Shown here piece by piece: positions 28,657 through 39,170 of a stretch of 64,000 nucleotides of DNA. Both the position numbers and the translations under genes were made by a program. A model generated the notes under the pieces. That model saw only the letters and a list, made by a program, of their open reading frames with translations. It was not told the DNA's origin and did not search any database. The number at the start of each line of letters is the position of its first letter. Within the stretch, counting starts at the first letter, position 1. The DNA comes from Planosporangium mesophilum (GTDB lineage: Bacteria > Actinomycetota > Actinomycetes > Mycobacteriales > Micromonosporaceae): positions 1-64,000 of the forward strand of contig NZ_BOON01000044.1 in NCBI RefSeq assembly GCF_016863255.1. The letters run 5' to 3'.

Positions 28657-29241
28657 GTGAGACTGTTCGTGGCGGCGTACCCTCCGCCGGACGTACGCGA
28701 CGACCTCGCCGGGCTCGTGGGCAACCTCGGCGTGGGCCAGCCGCGCGGGCCGGGACGGTCGGTGCGGCTCGCGGCGGCCGAGAACTGGCACATCACGCTC
28801 GCGTTCCTGGGTGAGGTGGCCGAACCGCAGCTGGACGAGGTCCGGTCCGCGCTGGACCGGGCGGTCGAGTACTGGCGCGCCGGTACCCCGGGCGTTCCGG
28901 AACTGCGGATCGCCGGCGGCGGTACGTTCGGACGGCGCCGCTTCACCACGCTCTGGGCCGGCCTGCGCGGTGACGTCGACGCGCTCGGCGCGGTGGCCGA
29001 CGCGGTGCGCGGCGAGCTGAGGTCGGCCCGGCTGCCGTACGACACCAAGCCGTTCCGTCCCCACGTGACGATCGCCCGGCCCGGTGACCGGGTCAGCCCC
29101 GAGGAGTTGGCCGCCGACCTGTCCACGCTGGACGGGTACGAGGGGCCGGGCTGGCCGGTCGGCGACATCCGGCTGATACGCAGCCACCTCGGCCCGCGCC
29201 CCACCTACGAGGTGATGCACTCGGTCCCGCTCGCCCCTTGA
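28657..29241 (+). CDS. thpR: RNA 2',3'-cyclic phosphodiesterase (2'-5' RNA ligase family)
   Basis: About 194 residues. The two catalytic HxT/S motifs of the 2H phosphoesterase superfamily are visible: WHITLAFLGEV and PHVTIARPG. The N-terminal RLFVAAYPPPDVRDDL and GGGTFGRRRFTTLWAGL are typical of ThpR. GTG 28657 is preferred. Just upstream an 11-bp direct repeat (GGACCCGTCGT twice) makes the exact start ambiguous. It acts on RNA cyclic phosphate ends; biological role in bacteria is not settled. Confidence 0.9.
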   Translation: MRLFVAAYPPPDVRDDLAGLVGNLGVGQPRGPGRSVRLAAAENWHITLAFLGEVAEPQLDEVRSALDRAVEYWRAGTPGVPELRIAGGGTFGRRRFTTLWAGLRGDVDALGAVADAVRGELRSARLPYDTKPFRPHVTIARPGDRVSPEELAADLSTLDGYEGPGWPVGDIRLIRSHLGPRPTYEVMHSVPLAP

Positions 29242-29277
29242 TCGTCACAACGTCCAGGACGTTGTGACGATCAAGGG
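29235..29277. terminator. Near-perfect 43-base palindrome between convergent genes
   Basis: Two 21-bp perfect arms (29235-29255 with 29257-29277) are separated by a single A. The arm contains GATCGTCACAACGTCC. It overlaps the thpR stop and ends 13 bases before the aldo/keto reductase stop. Confidence 0.85.
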
Positions 29278-29289
29278 CGAGCAAGGGCG

Positions 29290-30276
29290 TTACCAGGCCC
29301 AGGCCTCGGGGCCGGGGCCGCCGTTGCCGACCGGCGGGAACAGCTCGTCCAAGCGGGCCAGGACGCTGTCGTCCAGCTTGATCTCCAGCGCCCGCAGCGA
29401 GTTGTCCAACTGCTCGACCGTACGCGGCCCGATGATCGGCGCCGTCACGCCGGGCCGGGACAGCAGCCACGCCAGCGCCACGTCGGCCGGGTCGTGGCCC
29501 AGTTCGGCGGCGAGCTTCTCGTACGCCTCGATGGCCTCGCGGTTGGCCTCGAGCGCGTCGTTCGACCGACCCTCGGCCGACCGCGCGCCGGTACCCTCAC
29601 GCTGCTTGCGCAGCGCGCCGGACAGCAGCCCCCCGTGCAGCGGCGACCAGGGGATGATCCCGATGCCGTACTCGATCGCGGCGGGTACCACCTCGAGCTC
29701 GACGTGCCGGGTGAGCAGGTTGTAGATGCACTGCTCGCTCACCAGGCCGAGGAAGTGCCGGCGGGCCGCCGACTCCTGCGCGGCGACGAGGTGCCAGCCG
29801 GCGAAGTTGGAGGAGCCGACGTAGCGCACCTTGCCCTGCGCCACGAGGATCTCCATCGCCTGCCAGATCTCCTCCCACGGCGTGGACCGCGAGACGTGGT
29901 GCATCTGGTACAGGTCGATCCAGTCGGTCTGCAGCCGCCGGAGCGAGTCGTCGCAGGCCCGGATGATGTGGCGCGCCGACAGGCCCTGCTCGTTGGGCCA
30001 CTCGCCCATCTTGCCGTACACCTTCGTGGCGAGGACGACCTTGTCGCGCCGCCCGCCGCCCTGGGCCAGCCAGCGGCCGATGATCTGCTCGGTGACGCCC
30101 TCACCGGTCTTCCAGCCGTACACGTTGGCGGTGTCGAAGAAGTTGATCCCGTGCTCGAGCGCGCGATCCATGATCGCGTAGCTGTCTTCCTCGGAGGTCT
30201 TCGGGCCGAAGTTCATGGTGCCCAGGCAGAGCCGGCTCACCAGCAGCCCGGTGCGTCCCAGATTCGTGTACTCCAT
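29290..30276 (-). CDS. Aldo/keto reductase
   Basis: A 328-residue (alpha/beta)8 NADPH-dependent oxidoreductase. The catalytic tetrad is visible: Asp and Tyr in FFDTANVYGW, Lys in LATKVYG, His in LYQMHHV. NADPH-binding elements IGPRTVEQLDNSLRAL lie near the C-terminus. Start MEYTNLGRTGLLVSRLCLGT is typical. Length is normal for the YajO/YghZ-like branch. Substrate unknown. It stands alone, convergent with thpR and followed upstream by sepH on the same strand. Confidence 0.92.
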   Translation of the reverse strand: MEYTNLGRTGLLVSRLCLGTMNFGPKTSEEDSYAIMDRALEHGINFFDTANVYGWKTGEGVTEQIIGRWLAQGGGRRDKVVLATKVYGKMGEWPNEQGLSARHIIRACDDSLRRLQTDWIDLYQMHHVSRSTPWEEIWQAMEILVAQGKVRYVGSSNFAGWHLVAAQESAARRHFLGLVSEQCIYNLLTRHVELEVVPAAIEYGIGIIPWSPLHGGLLSGALRKQREGTGARSAEGRSNDALEANREAIEAYEKLAAELGHDPADVALAWLLSRPGVTAPIIGPRTVEQLDNSLRALEIKLDDSVLARLDELFPPVGNGGPGPEAWAW

Positions 30277-30346
30277 GAGCCCACCCTAGATTGATGGGCC
30301 GGTCGCCGGGTCGGTCGCACTGCCCCGGCGGATCAGCCGACGGGCG

Positions 30347-31420
30347 TCAGGACGACTCGCGCGCGGGGCTCCCGCCGAAGAGCACGTCGTCCCAGCTCGG
30401 CAGGCGCTTGCGCGGCTTGTCGCCGGTCGGCTCGGTGCCGGCGGCCGGTGTGGCGGTACGCCGGGGGCGCAGGACCGCCAGCGACGGCACCTCGGGGATC
30501 GCCTGGGCGCTCTCGGTCTCGTCCTCGAACGCCGAACCCGGAGAGCCGAGCAGGGCCGCGGCGCCGCCACGGGCGGGCTGGCGGCCGGCGTCCGCGGCCG
30601 GCGTGGGCGTCCCCGGGTTGAGCCGGGTGCCGCCGCTCTGGCCCTCCAGCGGCCGCTCGAGCGAGGAGAGCAGGGCGTCCCGGCCGGAGCGGATCGGGTC
30701 GCCGAGGCCGCGGCCGGGGCCGGGGCGCGACTCCCGCCGCGCGGTGTCGGCGACCGGGCGCATCGGCTCGTGCCCGCTCCGGGCCGTCCCGCCGGGGGTG
30801 TGCTGCGGAGCCGGCGGATCCTGGCCGAGGATCTGGGTGGGGCGCTCGGCGCACAGGTACTGCGCCATGTCGTCGTGCGGCGTGACGACCTGCCGCGACT
30901 TGTCCAGCTCCCACATCGCCTGCGCGGTGGCTTTGCCGCTGGGCCAGGTGGCGAGGACCCGCCAGGTGCCGTCGTCGCGGCGGTACGCGTCCCAGGAGAT
31001 CTTCTCGCTGTCGATTCCGTGCTGTGCCAGCCGGGCGTCGACGACCTGGGCGAGCGACGAGCCCTTCTCGGAGGTCTTGAGCTTCGTACGGCGCGCGTGC
31101 TGGGCGAGCATGGCCCGCTCCTGCAGCACCGGGCCGGCGTAGCGCAGCACCCGGTCGACCGGCACGCCGGCCACCCGGGCGACGTCGTCGGCGGTCTCGC
31201 CGGCGCGGATGCGGGCTTGAATGTCGCGCGGGGACAGTGACGAGGCGGCGCCGAGGTCGTGCGTCACGCCCATGGAAAGCTGCGACGCCGATGGGCGTTC
31301 CACTCGCAGCGCCGAGGTGATGCGCTCGTCGACGGGCAGGGCGAGCAGGCGCCCGACCTCGTCGGTGAGCACAAGCGCGTGGCCGTCCTCGGAGAGGGCG
31401 ACGAACCGAACCGGCCGCAT
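30347..31420 (-). CDS. sepH: Septation protein SepH (DUF3071)
   Basis: A 357-residue protein. The N-terminal about 170 residues are the conserved DUF3071 domain (RPVRFVALSEDGHALVLTDE). A helix-turn-helix-like segment follows (LSPRDIQARIRAGETADDVARVAG), with WDAYRRDDGTWRVLATWPSG. The long C-terminal region is disordered and Pro/Arg-rich, ending in a conserved acidic/aromatic motif RLPSWDDVLFG. SepH of Streptomyces and Mycobacterium promotes FtsZ assembly at division. ATG 31420 is preceded by GGAGG; an earlier in-frame start adds ten residues. Location beside serC matches mycobacteria (Rv0883c). Confidence 0.92.
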   Translation of the reverse strand: MRPVRFVALSEDGHALVLTDEVGRLLALPVDERITSALRVERPSASQLSMGVTHDLGAASSLSPRDIQARIRAGETADDVARVAGVPVDRVLRYAGPVLQERAMLAQHARRTKLKTSEKGSSLAQVVDARLAQHGIDSEKISWDAYRRDDGTWRVLATWPSGKATAQAMWELDKSRQVVTPHDDMAQYLCAERPTQILGQDPPAPQHTPGGTARSGHEPMRPVADTARRESRPGPGRGLGDPIRSGRDALLSSLERPLEGQSGGTRLNPGTPTPAADAGRQPARGGAAALLGSPGSAFEDETESAQAIPEVPSLAVLRPRRTATPAAGTEPTGDKPRKRLPSWDDVLFGGSPARESS

Positions 31421-31537
31421 CCCCTGCCTCCGTCCACCCATGAGCAGCACATCAGCGGTGCTCGTTCAGAAAAACAGTACGCGTCACCCTAACCGTAGGG
31501 AGTCAGCCGCGCCGAGTAAAAGAAAAAGATGCAATGG

Positions 31538-32509
31538 TCAGGACAGGGCCGCGGCGAAGACCGGGTTGTTCCACCACATTGGCCGGGTCTTGTCGAAACT
31601 GTTGCGGTACAACACAACAGTTCTTCCATTGTCGATACGCACGACCAGCGAGGTGTATCCCGGTACGGCGCCGTGGTGACCGTAGCCCGTCGCGCCCGTG
31701 TCGAACCGGATCCGGTACAGGCCGTAGCCGTAGCCGCGCTCGGGGTCCAGCCGGGTGGCGTCGCACATCGCCGCCACGGACGCGGGGGACAGCAGCTCGC
31801 CGCCGAGGAGCGAGTCGAAGAACCGGGCGAGGTCGGCCGGGGTGGAGACCATCGCGCCGCCGGCCCACGACTGCGACGGGGTGACCTCGGGGCATGGCAG
31901 GTAGTCGTCCCCGCACCGGAAGTACCCGGTGGCGTGCCGGCCGCGCAGGGCCGGGTCGACGGTGGGGAAGTACGTGTCGCGCAGTCCCAGCGGGGCGATG
32001 ACGCGCTGCCAGACCTGGGCGTCGAGGCGCTGGCCGGTGATCCACTCGATCACGAGGCCGAGCAGCAGGTAGTCGGTGTTGGAGCGGCGGTGGTCGCTGC
32101 CCGGCGCGGTGTGGCCGTCGAGGGCCAGCGCGAGGCGTACCAGATCTTCAGGCGCGTGGTAACGCAGGAAGGTCCGCACGTCGGGCGGGTCGCCCACCAG
32201 GGCGCGGGTGTAGCAGGGGATTCCGGAGCGCATCCCGAGCAGGTGGGCCAGGGTCAGGTCGGGGTGCAGCGGGTACTCCGGCAGCCAGCCGCCGACCGGG
32301 TCCTCGACCGCGATGCGCCGCTCGTCGACCAGTTGGAGCACGACGGTCGCGACGAAGGTCTTGGTGATGCCGCCGATCCGTAATCGGTCGGCGGCCGTGA
32401 TCGGTCGCCGCTCGACGAGGTCGGCGACCCCGGCCGCGCCGGCGAACTCCTCCTCGCCGTGGTGCGTGACGCGCGCGAAGAGGCCGGGCCCGTGCCCGGC
32501 CTCCAGCAT
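31538..32509 (-). CDS. Beta-lactamase/DD-peptidase-fold protein lacking catalytic residues
   Basis: A 323-residue class C beta-lactamase/R61 DD-peptidase-like protein. The SxxK position reads IGGITKTF, with Gly (about residue 47) in place of the nucleophile Ser and Lys about 50 retained. The YxN motif reads RRSNTDYLLLG, so Tyr is replaced by Arg at about 142. The third motif GHHGAVPGY is largely intact. Elsewhere the alignment with R61 is clear (LLGMRSGIPCY, GGAMVSTPADLARFF). No signal peptide. ATG 32509 has GGAG nearby and lies 27 bases after the serC stop. Likely catalytically dead or acting by other chemistry. Confidence 0.8.
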   Translation of the reverse strand: MLEAGHGPGLFARVTHHGEEEFAGAAGVADLVERRPITAADRLRIGGITKTFVATVVLQLVDERRIAVEDPVGGWLPEYPLHPDLTLAHLLGMRSGIPCYTRALVGDPPDVRTFLRYHAPEDLVRLALALDGHTAPGSDHRRSNTDYLLLGLVIEWITGQRLDAQVWQRVIAPLGLRDTYFPTVDPALRGRHATGYFRCGDDYLPCPEVTPSQSWAGGAMVSTPADLARFFDSLLGGELLSPASVAAMCDATRLDPERGYGYGLYRIRFDTGATGYGHHGAVPGYTSLVVRIDNGRTVVLYRNSFDKTRPMWWNNPVFAAALS

Positions 32510-32535
32510 GTGCTCCAGCGCGCGCTGGAACCCGG

Positions 32536-34252
<1,717 letters not shown>

Positions 34253-34273
34253 GAGTGGAGGGTACGGGGCCGG

Positions 34274-35380
34274 TCAGGCGCCGTGCGGGATCGCGTCCCA
34301 CCCCTCGACGTCGCTGGGCTTGCGGGGGCCCGGGCCGACGTAGTCCGCCGACGGGCGGACCAGGCGGCCCAGCTTCTTCTGCTCCAGCGTGTGCGCACTC
34401 CACCCGGCGACCCGGGCACAGGTGAACATCGAGGTGAACATGTGCGCCGGTACCTCGGCGAAGTCGAGGACGACGGCCGACCAGAACTCCACGTTGGTGG
34501 CCAGTACCCGGTCGGGCCGGCGGTTGTGCAGCTCCTCCAGCGCGGCCTTCTCCAGCGCCTCGGCGATCTCGAAGCGGGGGGCGCCCAGCTCCCGGGCGGT
34601 CCGGCGCAGGACCCGGGCGCGGGGGTCCTCGGCCCGGTAGACCCGGTGGCCGAAGCCCATCAGCCGCTCGCCGCGGTCGAGCGCTCCCTTGACGTAGCCG
34701 GCGGCGTCACCGGTGCGCTCGACCTCCTCGATCATGCCGAGGACGCGCGACGGTGCGCCGCCGTGCAGCGGACCGGAGAGCGCGCCGATGCCCGACGAGA
34801 TGCAGGCGGCGACGTCGGCACCGGTCGAGGCCACCACGCGGGTGGTGAACGTGGAGGCGTTCATGCCGTGCTCGGCCGCGGAGATGAAGTACGCGTCGAC
34901 CGCCTTGACGTGCCGGGGGTCGGGCTCACCGCGCCAGCGCTTCATGAAGCGCTCGACGATGGTCTGCGCCTTGTCGATCTCCTTCTGGGGTACGGCCGGC
35001 AGGCCGAGGCCGCGGGCGGCCTGCGCCACGAACGACAGCGCCGTCACGCTGACCCGGGCCAGGTCCTCACGGGCCCGCTCGTCGCTGATGTCGAGCAGCT
35101 GACCGAGGCCCCAGTACGGCGCCAGCATCGCGACGGCCGACTGGACGTCGACGCGGATGTCGCCGGAGTGCACCGGCAGCGGGAACGGCTCGGCCGGCGG
35201 AAGTCCGGGGCCGAACTTGCCGTCCACCAGCAGCGCCCAGACGTTGCCGAAGGAGACCTGGCCGATGAGGTCCTCGATGTCGACCCCGCGGTAACGCAGC
35301 GCGCCGCCCGCCTTGTCCGGCTCGGCGATCTCGGACTCGAAGGCGATGACCCCTTCGAGACCGGGCTTAAAATCGGACAT
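34274..35380 (-). CDS. Citrate synthase (second/short actinobacterial type)
   Basis: A 368-residue citrate synthase of the short, NADH-insensitive type related to mycobacterial CitA. The N-terminus has KPGLEGVIAFESEIAEPD and LRYRGVDIEDL. Active-site regions: SGPLHGGAPSRVL (His), GFGHRVYRAEDPRARVL (His/Arg) and, near the C-terminus, NVEFWSAVVLDF (catalytic Asp/Glu region). Condenses oxaloacetate and acetyl-CoA. ATG 35380 follows GGAGAG. Divergent from pdxH; this citA-pdxH pair is frequent in actinobacteria. A methylcitrate activity cannot be excluded from sequence alone. Confidence 0.93.
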   Translation of the reverse strand: MSDFKPGLEGVIAFESEIAEPDKAGGALRYRGVDIEDLIGQVSFGNVWALLVDGKFGPGLPPAEPFPLPVHSGDIRVDVQSAVAMLAPYWGLGQLLDISDERAREDLARVSVTALSFVAQAARGLGLPAVPQKEIDKAQTIVERFMKRWRGEPDPRHVKAVDAYFISAAEHGMNASTFTTRVVASTGADVAACISSGIGALSGPLHGGAPSRVLGMIEEVERTGDAAGYVKGALDRGERLMGFGHRVYRAEDPRARVLRRTARELGAPRFEIAEALEKAALEELHNRRPDRVLATNVEFWSAVVLDFAEVPAHMFTSMFTCARVAGWSAHTLEQKKLGRLVRPSADYVGPGPRKPSDVEGWDAIPHGA

Positions 35381-35486
35381 ATTTCTCTCCTACGTCGTCG
35401 CTGACGCTGCTACTACCGGGTGGGTAGCCCTTCGTCGGGTCGGGGCCGGGTGTGAGTCCGGTGAAACGCGTGCGTAATTGTGTTTC

Positions 35487-35505
35487 GCGTGACATATCTT
35501 CACGC
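35487..35505. promoter_or_regulatory. Inverted repeat in the citrate synthase-pdxH divergent region
   Basis: GCGTGA (35487-35492) and TCACGC (35500-35505) flank the AT-rich spacer CATATCT between the divergent genes, 31 bases before the pdxH start. It has the size of a regulator half-site pair. Weak evidence; no regulator gene is adjacent. Confidence 0.4.
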
Positions 35506-35535
35506 ATCTCGACGCAATGGCGGAAGGTTGTTTGC

Positions 35536-36204
35536 GTGACCCCTAGCACACCTACCGACGACGCCGACCTGGCCCGGATGCGGCGCGAGTACCTCGCGGG
35601 CACCGGACTGGACGAGTCGGGGCTCGCGCCGGACTGGCTGACCCAGTTCGGTCGCTGGATGGCCGACGCGATCACGGCCCGGCTACCCGAGCCCAACGCC
35701 ATGGTGCTGGCCACGGCCGATCCTCGAGGCCGGCCGAGCGCGCGGACGGTGCTGCTCAAGGCGTACGACGCGCGGGGCTTCACGCTGTACACCAACTACG
35801 ACTCACGCAAGGGCCGGGAGGCGCTGGCCAACCCGTACGCGAGCCTGGTCTTCCCCTGGTTCCCGATCCACCGGCAGGTGGTGGTTTGCGGCAGCGTCGA
35901 GCCGGTCGAGCGCGCCGACACCGAGGCGTACTTCGCGCTGCGGCCCCGGGGCGCGCGGCTCGGCGCCTGGGCGAGCCCGCAGTCGTCGGTCATCCCGTCG
36001 CGCGAGGCGCTGGACGAGGGCTGGGCCGAACTGGACCGGCGCTGGCCGGACGGTACGGACATCCCCGCGCCGGAGAACTGGGGCGGCCTGCGGGTGGTGC
36101 CCGAGACCGTCGAGTTCTGGCAGGGCAGGGAGAGCCGGCTGCACGACCGGCTGCGGTACCGGTGCACGAACGGGAACTGGGTGGTCGAGAGGCTCGCCCC
36201 GTGA
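35536..36204 (+). CDS. pdxH: Pyridoxamine/pyridoxine 5'-phosphate oxidase
   Basis: A 222-residue FMN flavoprotein that makes pyridoxal 5'-phosphate. The sequence contains MVLATADPRGRPSARTVLLK and LYTNYDSRKGREALANPYA. FPIHRQVVVCGSVEPV, SPQSSVI and the C-terminal EFWQGRESRLHDRLRYR are the PdxH signatures. GTG 35536 with GGAAGG upstream gives VTPSTPTDDADLARMRREYL; the frame is open 84 bases further upstream but that region looks like leader. The stop overlaps a GTG of the following MFS gene. SerC and other PLP enzymes are neighbours. Confidence 0.95.
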   Translation: MTPSTPTDDADLARMRREYLAGTGLDESGLAPDWLTQFGRWMADAITARLPEPNAMVLATADPRGRPSARTVLLKAYDARGFTLYTNYDSRKGREALANPYASLVFPWFPIHRQVVVCGSVEPVERADTEAYFALRPRGARLGAWASPQSSVIPSREALDEGWAELDRRWPDGTDIPAPENWGGLRVVPETVEFWQGRESRLHDRLRYRCTNGNWVVERLAP

Positions 36205-37565
36205 CCGGAGATCCACAAAGTCGAGATTCACACACGTTGCCGGAAGTCGTGGTCTCCGAGGCCCTCAATGACCACAACTTCCCGGAGGCCGCGACGATCA
36301 CGGCGCCGGAGCCCGCGCCCGCGCCCGAGCCCGACCGGCGGAGCTGGCTGAGCCGGCACACGATCGACGTCCGGCCGCTGCGGCACGCCGCGTTCCGCCG
36401 GATGTTCATCGGCCAGGCCGTCTCCTTCTTCGGTGTCCAGTTCACCGCCGTGGCCGTACCCGTCCAGATGTTCGCCCTCACCAAGTCGTCGGCGTGGGTG
36501 GGGTACCTGGGCATCGCGGGCCTCGTACCGTTGTTGATCTTCGCCCTGTGGGGCGGCGCGGTAGCCGACGCCTTCGACCGCCGGCTCGTGCTGCTGTGCA
36601 GCTCGCTGCTGATGTGGGTCAGCACGCTGGGGCTGCTCGCGCAGGGCCTGCTCGACGTGGGCAGTCCGGTGCTGCTGCTGGTGCTGGTCGCGGTGCAGTC
36701 GGTGGCGTTCGCCGTGAGCTCGCCGGCGCGCTGGTCGATCGTGCCGCGGATCATCCCGACCGCCGAGATCGCCGCCGCCAACACCCTGAACACCACGTTG
36801 TCCGGCCTCGCCATGGTCGGCGGCCCGCTCGGCGCCGGCCTCTTGATCGCCCACTTCCCGCTGGTCACCGCGTACGCCGTCGACGCGGCGCTGTTCACGG
36901 TCACGCTGTGGGCCGCGCTGCGGCTGCCCCCGGTACCGCCCGAGCGGACCGAGCGGACCACCGGCGCGCTCGCCGACGTGCTGTTCGGGCTGCGCTACCT
37001 GGCCACGACGCCGGTGCTGCTGCTGTCGTTCGCCATCGACATCGCGGCCATGGTGTTCGCGATGCCCCGGGCGCTGTTCCCGCAGGCCGCGGTCGAGCGG
37101 TTCGGCGGGATGAGCGCGGTCGGCTGGCTGTTCAGCGCGATCGCCATCGGGGCCGTGATCGCGGGGCTGACCTCCGGCTGGATCGGGCGGGTACGCCGCC
37201 AGGGGACCGCCCTCATCGCCGCCGTGGTGGTGTGGGGGCTGTCCGTGGCGGCCGCCGGCCTCGCGCACTCGCTGTGGCTCGCGGTGCTGCTGCTCGCCGT
37301 GGGCGGCGCGGCAGACCTGGTCAGCTCGGTGTACCGGCAGTCCATCCTGCAGGTGTACGCCCCCGACGAGCTGCGCGGCCGGATGCAGGGGGTGTTCACC
37401 GCCGTGGTGGTCGGTGGCCCCCGGCTGGGTGACCTCCGCTCCGGGCTGATGGCGCAGGGGTTCGGTCTCACCGTCACCTGGGCCGGTGGCGGCCTGGCCG
37501 CGGCCGTGGTCGCGGTCGCCCTGGCCGTGGCCTTCCCCGCCCTGCGCCGTTACGCCATGAAGTGA
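36201..37565 (+). CDS. MFS transporter downstream of pdxH
   Basis: A 454-residue protein if started at GTG 36201, which overlaps the pdxH stop (GTGA). The first about 55 residues are hydrophilic, contain the translated palindrome and end in a Pro/Glu run. The MFS core starts near IDVRPLRHAAFRRMFIGQAV, followed by about 12 helices. Motif ADAFDRRLVLLCSSL lies after TM2, and VSSPARWSIVPRIIP is typical of the EntS/MFS_3 efflux type. A later start near GTG 36249 is possible. Substrate unknown. Confidence 0.85.
   Translation: MTGDPQSRDSHTLPEVVVSEALNDHNFPEAATITAPEPAPAPEPDRRSWLSRHTIDVRPLRHAAFRRMFIGQAVSFFGVQFTAVAVPVQMFALTKSSAWVGYLGIAGLVPLLIFALWGGAVADAFDRRLVLLCSSLLMWVSTLGLLAQGLLDVGSPVLLLVLVAVQSVAFAVSSPARWSIVPRIIPTAEIAAANTLNTTLSGLAMVGGPLGAGLLIAHFPLVTAYAVDAALFTVTLWAALRLPPVPPERTERTTGALADVLFGLRYLATTPVLLLSFAIDIAAMVFAMPRALFPQAAVERFGGMSAVGWLFSAIAIGAVIAGLTSGWIGRVRRQGTALIAAVVVWGLSVAAAGLAHSLWLAVLLLAVGGAADLVSSVYRQSILQVYAPDELRGRMQGVFTAVVVGGPRLGDLRSGLMAQGFGLTVTWAGGGLAAAVVAVALAVAFPALRRYAMK
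36242..36282. repeat. Imperfect inverted repeat of the intergenic family, inside the MFS frame
   Basis: GGAAGTCGTGGT (36242-36253) pairs with ACCACAACTTCC (36271-36282) with one G-U mismatch, loop 17. The inner words are the same as in the hairpins at 10251-10287 and 53836-53872. Here it sits within the N-terminal codons of the MFS gene if translation starts at 36201. Confidence 0.6.
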
Positions 37566-37614
37566 TCGCGATGAGGCGCTACACACTCCATAAGGCGGGC
37601 GATATCGTCTCGTC

Positions 37615-38538
37615 ATGGACACGCTGACGCAGGCGCCCTCCGGTACACAGTGGACTCTCCAGGCGGAGGGCCAGCGCGCGGTGGTGGTCGAGGTGGGCGG
37701 CGGCTTACGGGAGTATCAGGTGAGCGGCGCTGACGTGCTGTTCGGGTACGGCGCGGACGAGATCTGCCCGGCGAGCGCCGGGAAGGTGCTGGCACCCTGG
37801 CCCAACCGGATCCGGGACGGGCGGTACTCCTTCGGTGGCGACGTCCATCAGCTCGCGCTGACCGAGCCGAGCCGGCACAACGCCATCCACGGCCTGGTCA
37901 ACTGGGTTCGGTGGCGACGGGTGTCGGGTGATGAGTCCTCGGTCACCCTGGAGCACGACGTCGTGCCGCAGCCGGGGTACCAGTGGCCGCTGACCCTGCG
38001 TACCACCTGGTCGCTGGGGCCGGACGGGCTGGTCGCCGAGCACGCCGCGACCAATACCGGCGCCGAGCCGTGCCCGTTCGGGATGGCCACCCACCCGTAC
38101 GTGCGGATACCCGGCGTCAAGATCGATGACCTGCTGCTGCGGGTACCCGCGCGCTCCCGGCTGCTGGTGGACGGCCGGATGCTGCCGATCGGTGCGGCCA
38201 AGGTCGTCGGCAGCGAGTACGACTTCACCGAGGCCAAGGCCATCGGCCAGCTCGAGCTGGACACCGCGTTCGGTGATCTGGAGCGGGACTCCGACGGCTG
38301 CTCGGCCGTGACGCTGACCGCGGCCGGCGGTCGCAGCGTGGAGATCTGGGCGGACGAGGGTTTCAACTGGTGGCAGGTCTTCACCGGTGACACCCTGTCC
38401 GCGCCCCGGCACCGCGCCTCTGTCGCGGTCGAGCCGATGACCTGCCCACCCGACGCGTTCCGGTCCGGCCGGGACGTCATCGTGATCCAGCCGGGTGAGA
38501 CCTGGCGGGGGAGCTGGGGAATCCGCGCGGTTCAGTAG
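37615..38538 (+). CDS. Aldose 1-epimerase family protein
   Basis: A 307-residue galactose mutarotase-fold protein. Conserved elements: LAPWPNRIRDGRYSFGG, HNAIHGLVNWVRW with catalytic-type His, FGMATHPYVRIPG with the second His, and the C-terminal glutamate region VAVEPMTCPPDAF. It interconverts alpha and beta anomers of a hexose or acts on a phosphosugar; substrate not determinable. ATG 37615 follows a short AT-containing leader (GATATCGTC). The downstream nitroreductase gene is 20 bases away and probably co-transcribed. Confidence 0.92.
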   Translation: MDTLTQAPSGTQWTLQAEGQRAVVVEVGGGLREYQVSGADVLFGYGADEICPASAGKVLAPWPNRIRDGRYSFGGDVHQLALTEPSRHNAIHGLVNWVRWRRVSGDESSVTLEHDVVPQPGYQWPLTLRTTWSLGPDGLVAEHAATNTGAEPCPFGMATHPYVRIPGVKIDDLLLRVPARSRLLVDGRMLPIGAAKVVGSEYDFTEAKAIGQLELDTAFGDLERDSDGCSAVTLTAAGGRSVEIWADEGFNWWQVFTGDTLSAPRHRASVAVEPMTCPPDAFRSGRDVIVIQPGETWRGSWGIRAVQ

Positions 38539-38558
38539 ATCGAGAAGGGCTTTCGACC

Positions 38559-39170
38559 GTGGAGTACGGCGAGGTGGTCCGCCGGCGGCGGATGGTGCGC
38601 AACTACGACCCCGACCGGCCGGTGCCGGCCGAGGTGGTGCGGCGCCTGCTCGGGTACGCGGTGCACGCGCCCTCGGCCGGCTTCTCGCAGGGCTGGGGCT
38701 TCCTGGTGCTGGACGCGCCCGGAGACCGGGAGGCGTTCTGGGCCGCCACGACGCCCGACGGCATGGGGGAGAGCAACTGGTCGCGCGGCATGCGCCGGGC
38801 GCCGCTGATCGTGGTGCCGCACTCCAACCGCGAGGTGTACCTGGACCGGTACGCCGAACCGGACAAGGGCTGGAGCGACCGTCGGGAATCGCGCTGGCCG
38901 GTCCCGTACTGGCACATCGACGCCGGATTCGCGAGCCTGTTGATGTTGCTGGGCGCGGTCGACGAAGGGCTGGGCGCGTGTTTCTTCGGTATTCCGCCGG
39001 AGCGGATCCCGGCCTATCGAGAGGCGTTCGACGTACCGGAGGACTTCACGCCGATCGGGGCCATGACCATCGGGTACCGGGCCGAAGATCGGCTTTCACC
39101 GTCACTGCGCCGGGGCCGGCGCGAGACCCCCGAGGTGACGCATCGGGGCAGGTGGGGCGCGGGATACTGA
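38559..39170 (+). CDS. Nitroreductase-family flavoprotein
   Basis: A 203-residue FMN protein. RRRRMVRNYDPDRPVPAEVV at the N-terminus is the phosphate-binding Arg-rich nitroreductase start. APSAGFSQGWGFLV contacts FMN. WHIDAGFASLLMLLGAVDEGLGACFFG matches the helix bearing the second FMN site. GTG 38559 follows AAGGG. The C-terminal about 20 residues are a basic extension. Closest in outline to the small nitroreductases annotated in actinomycetes; the electron acceptor is unknown. Confidence 0.9.
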   Translation: MEYGEVVRRRRMVRNYDPDRPVPAEVVRRLLGYAVHAPSAGFSQGWGFLVLDAPGDREAFWAATTPDGMGESNWSRGMRRAPLIVVPHSNREVYLDRYAEPDKGWSDRRESRWPVPYWHIDAGFASLLMLLGAVDEGLGACFFGIPPERIPAYREAFDVPEDFTPIGAMTIGYRAEDRLSPSLRRGRRETPEVTHRGRWGAGY

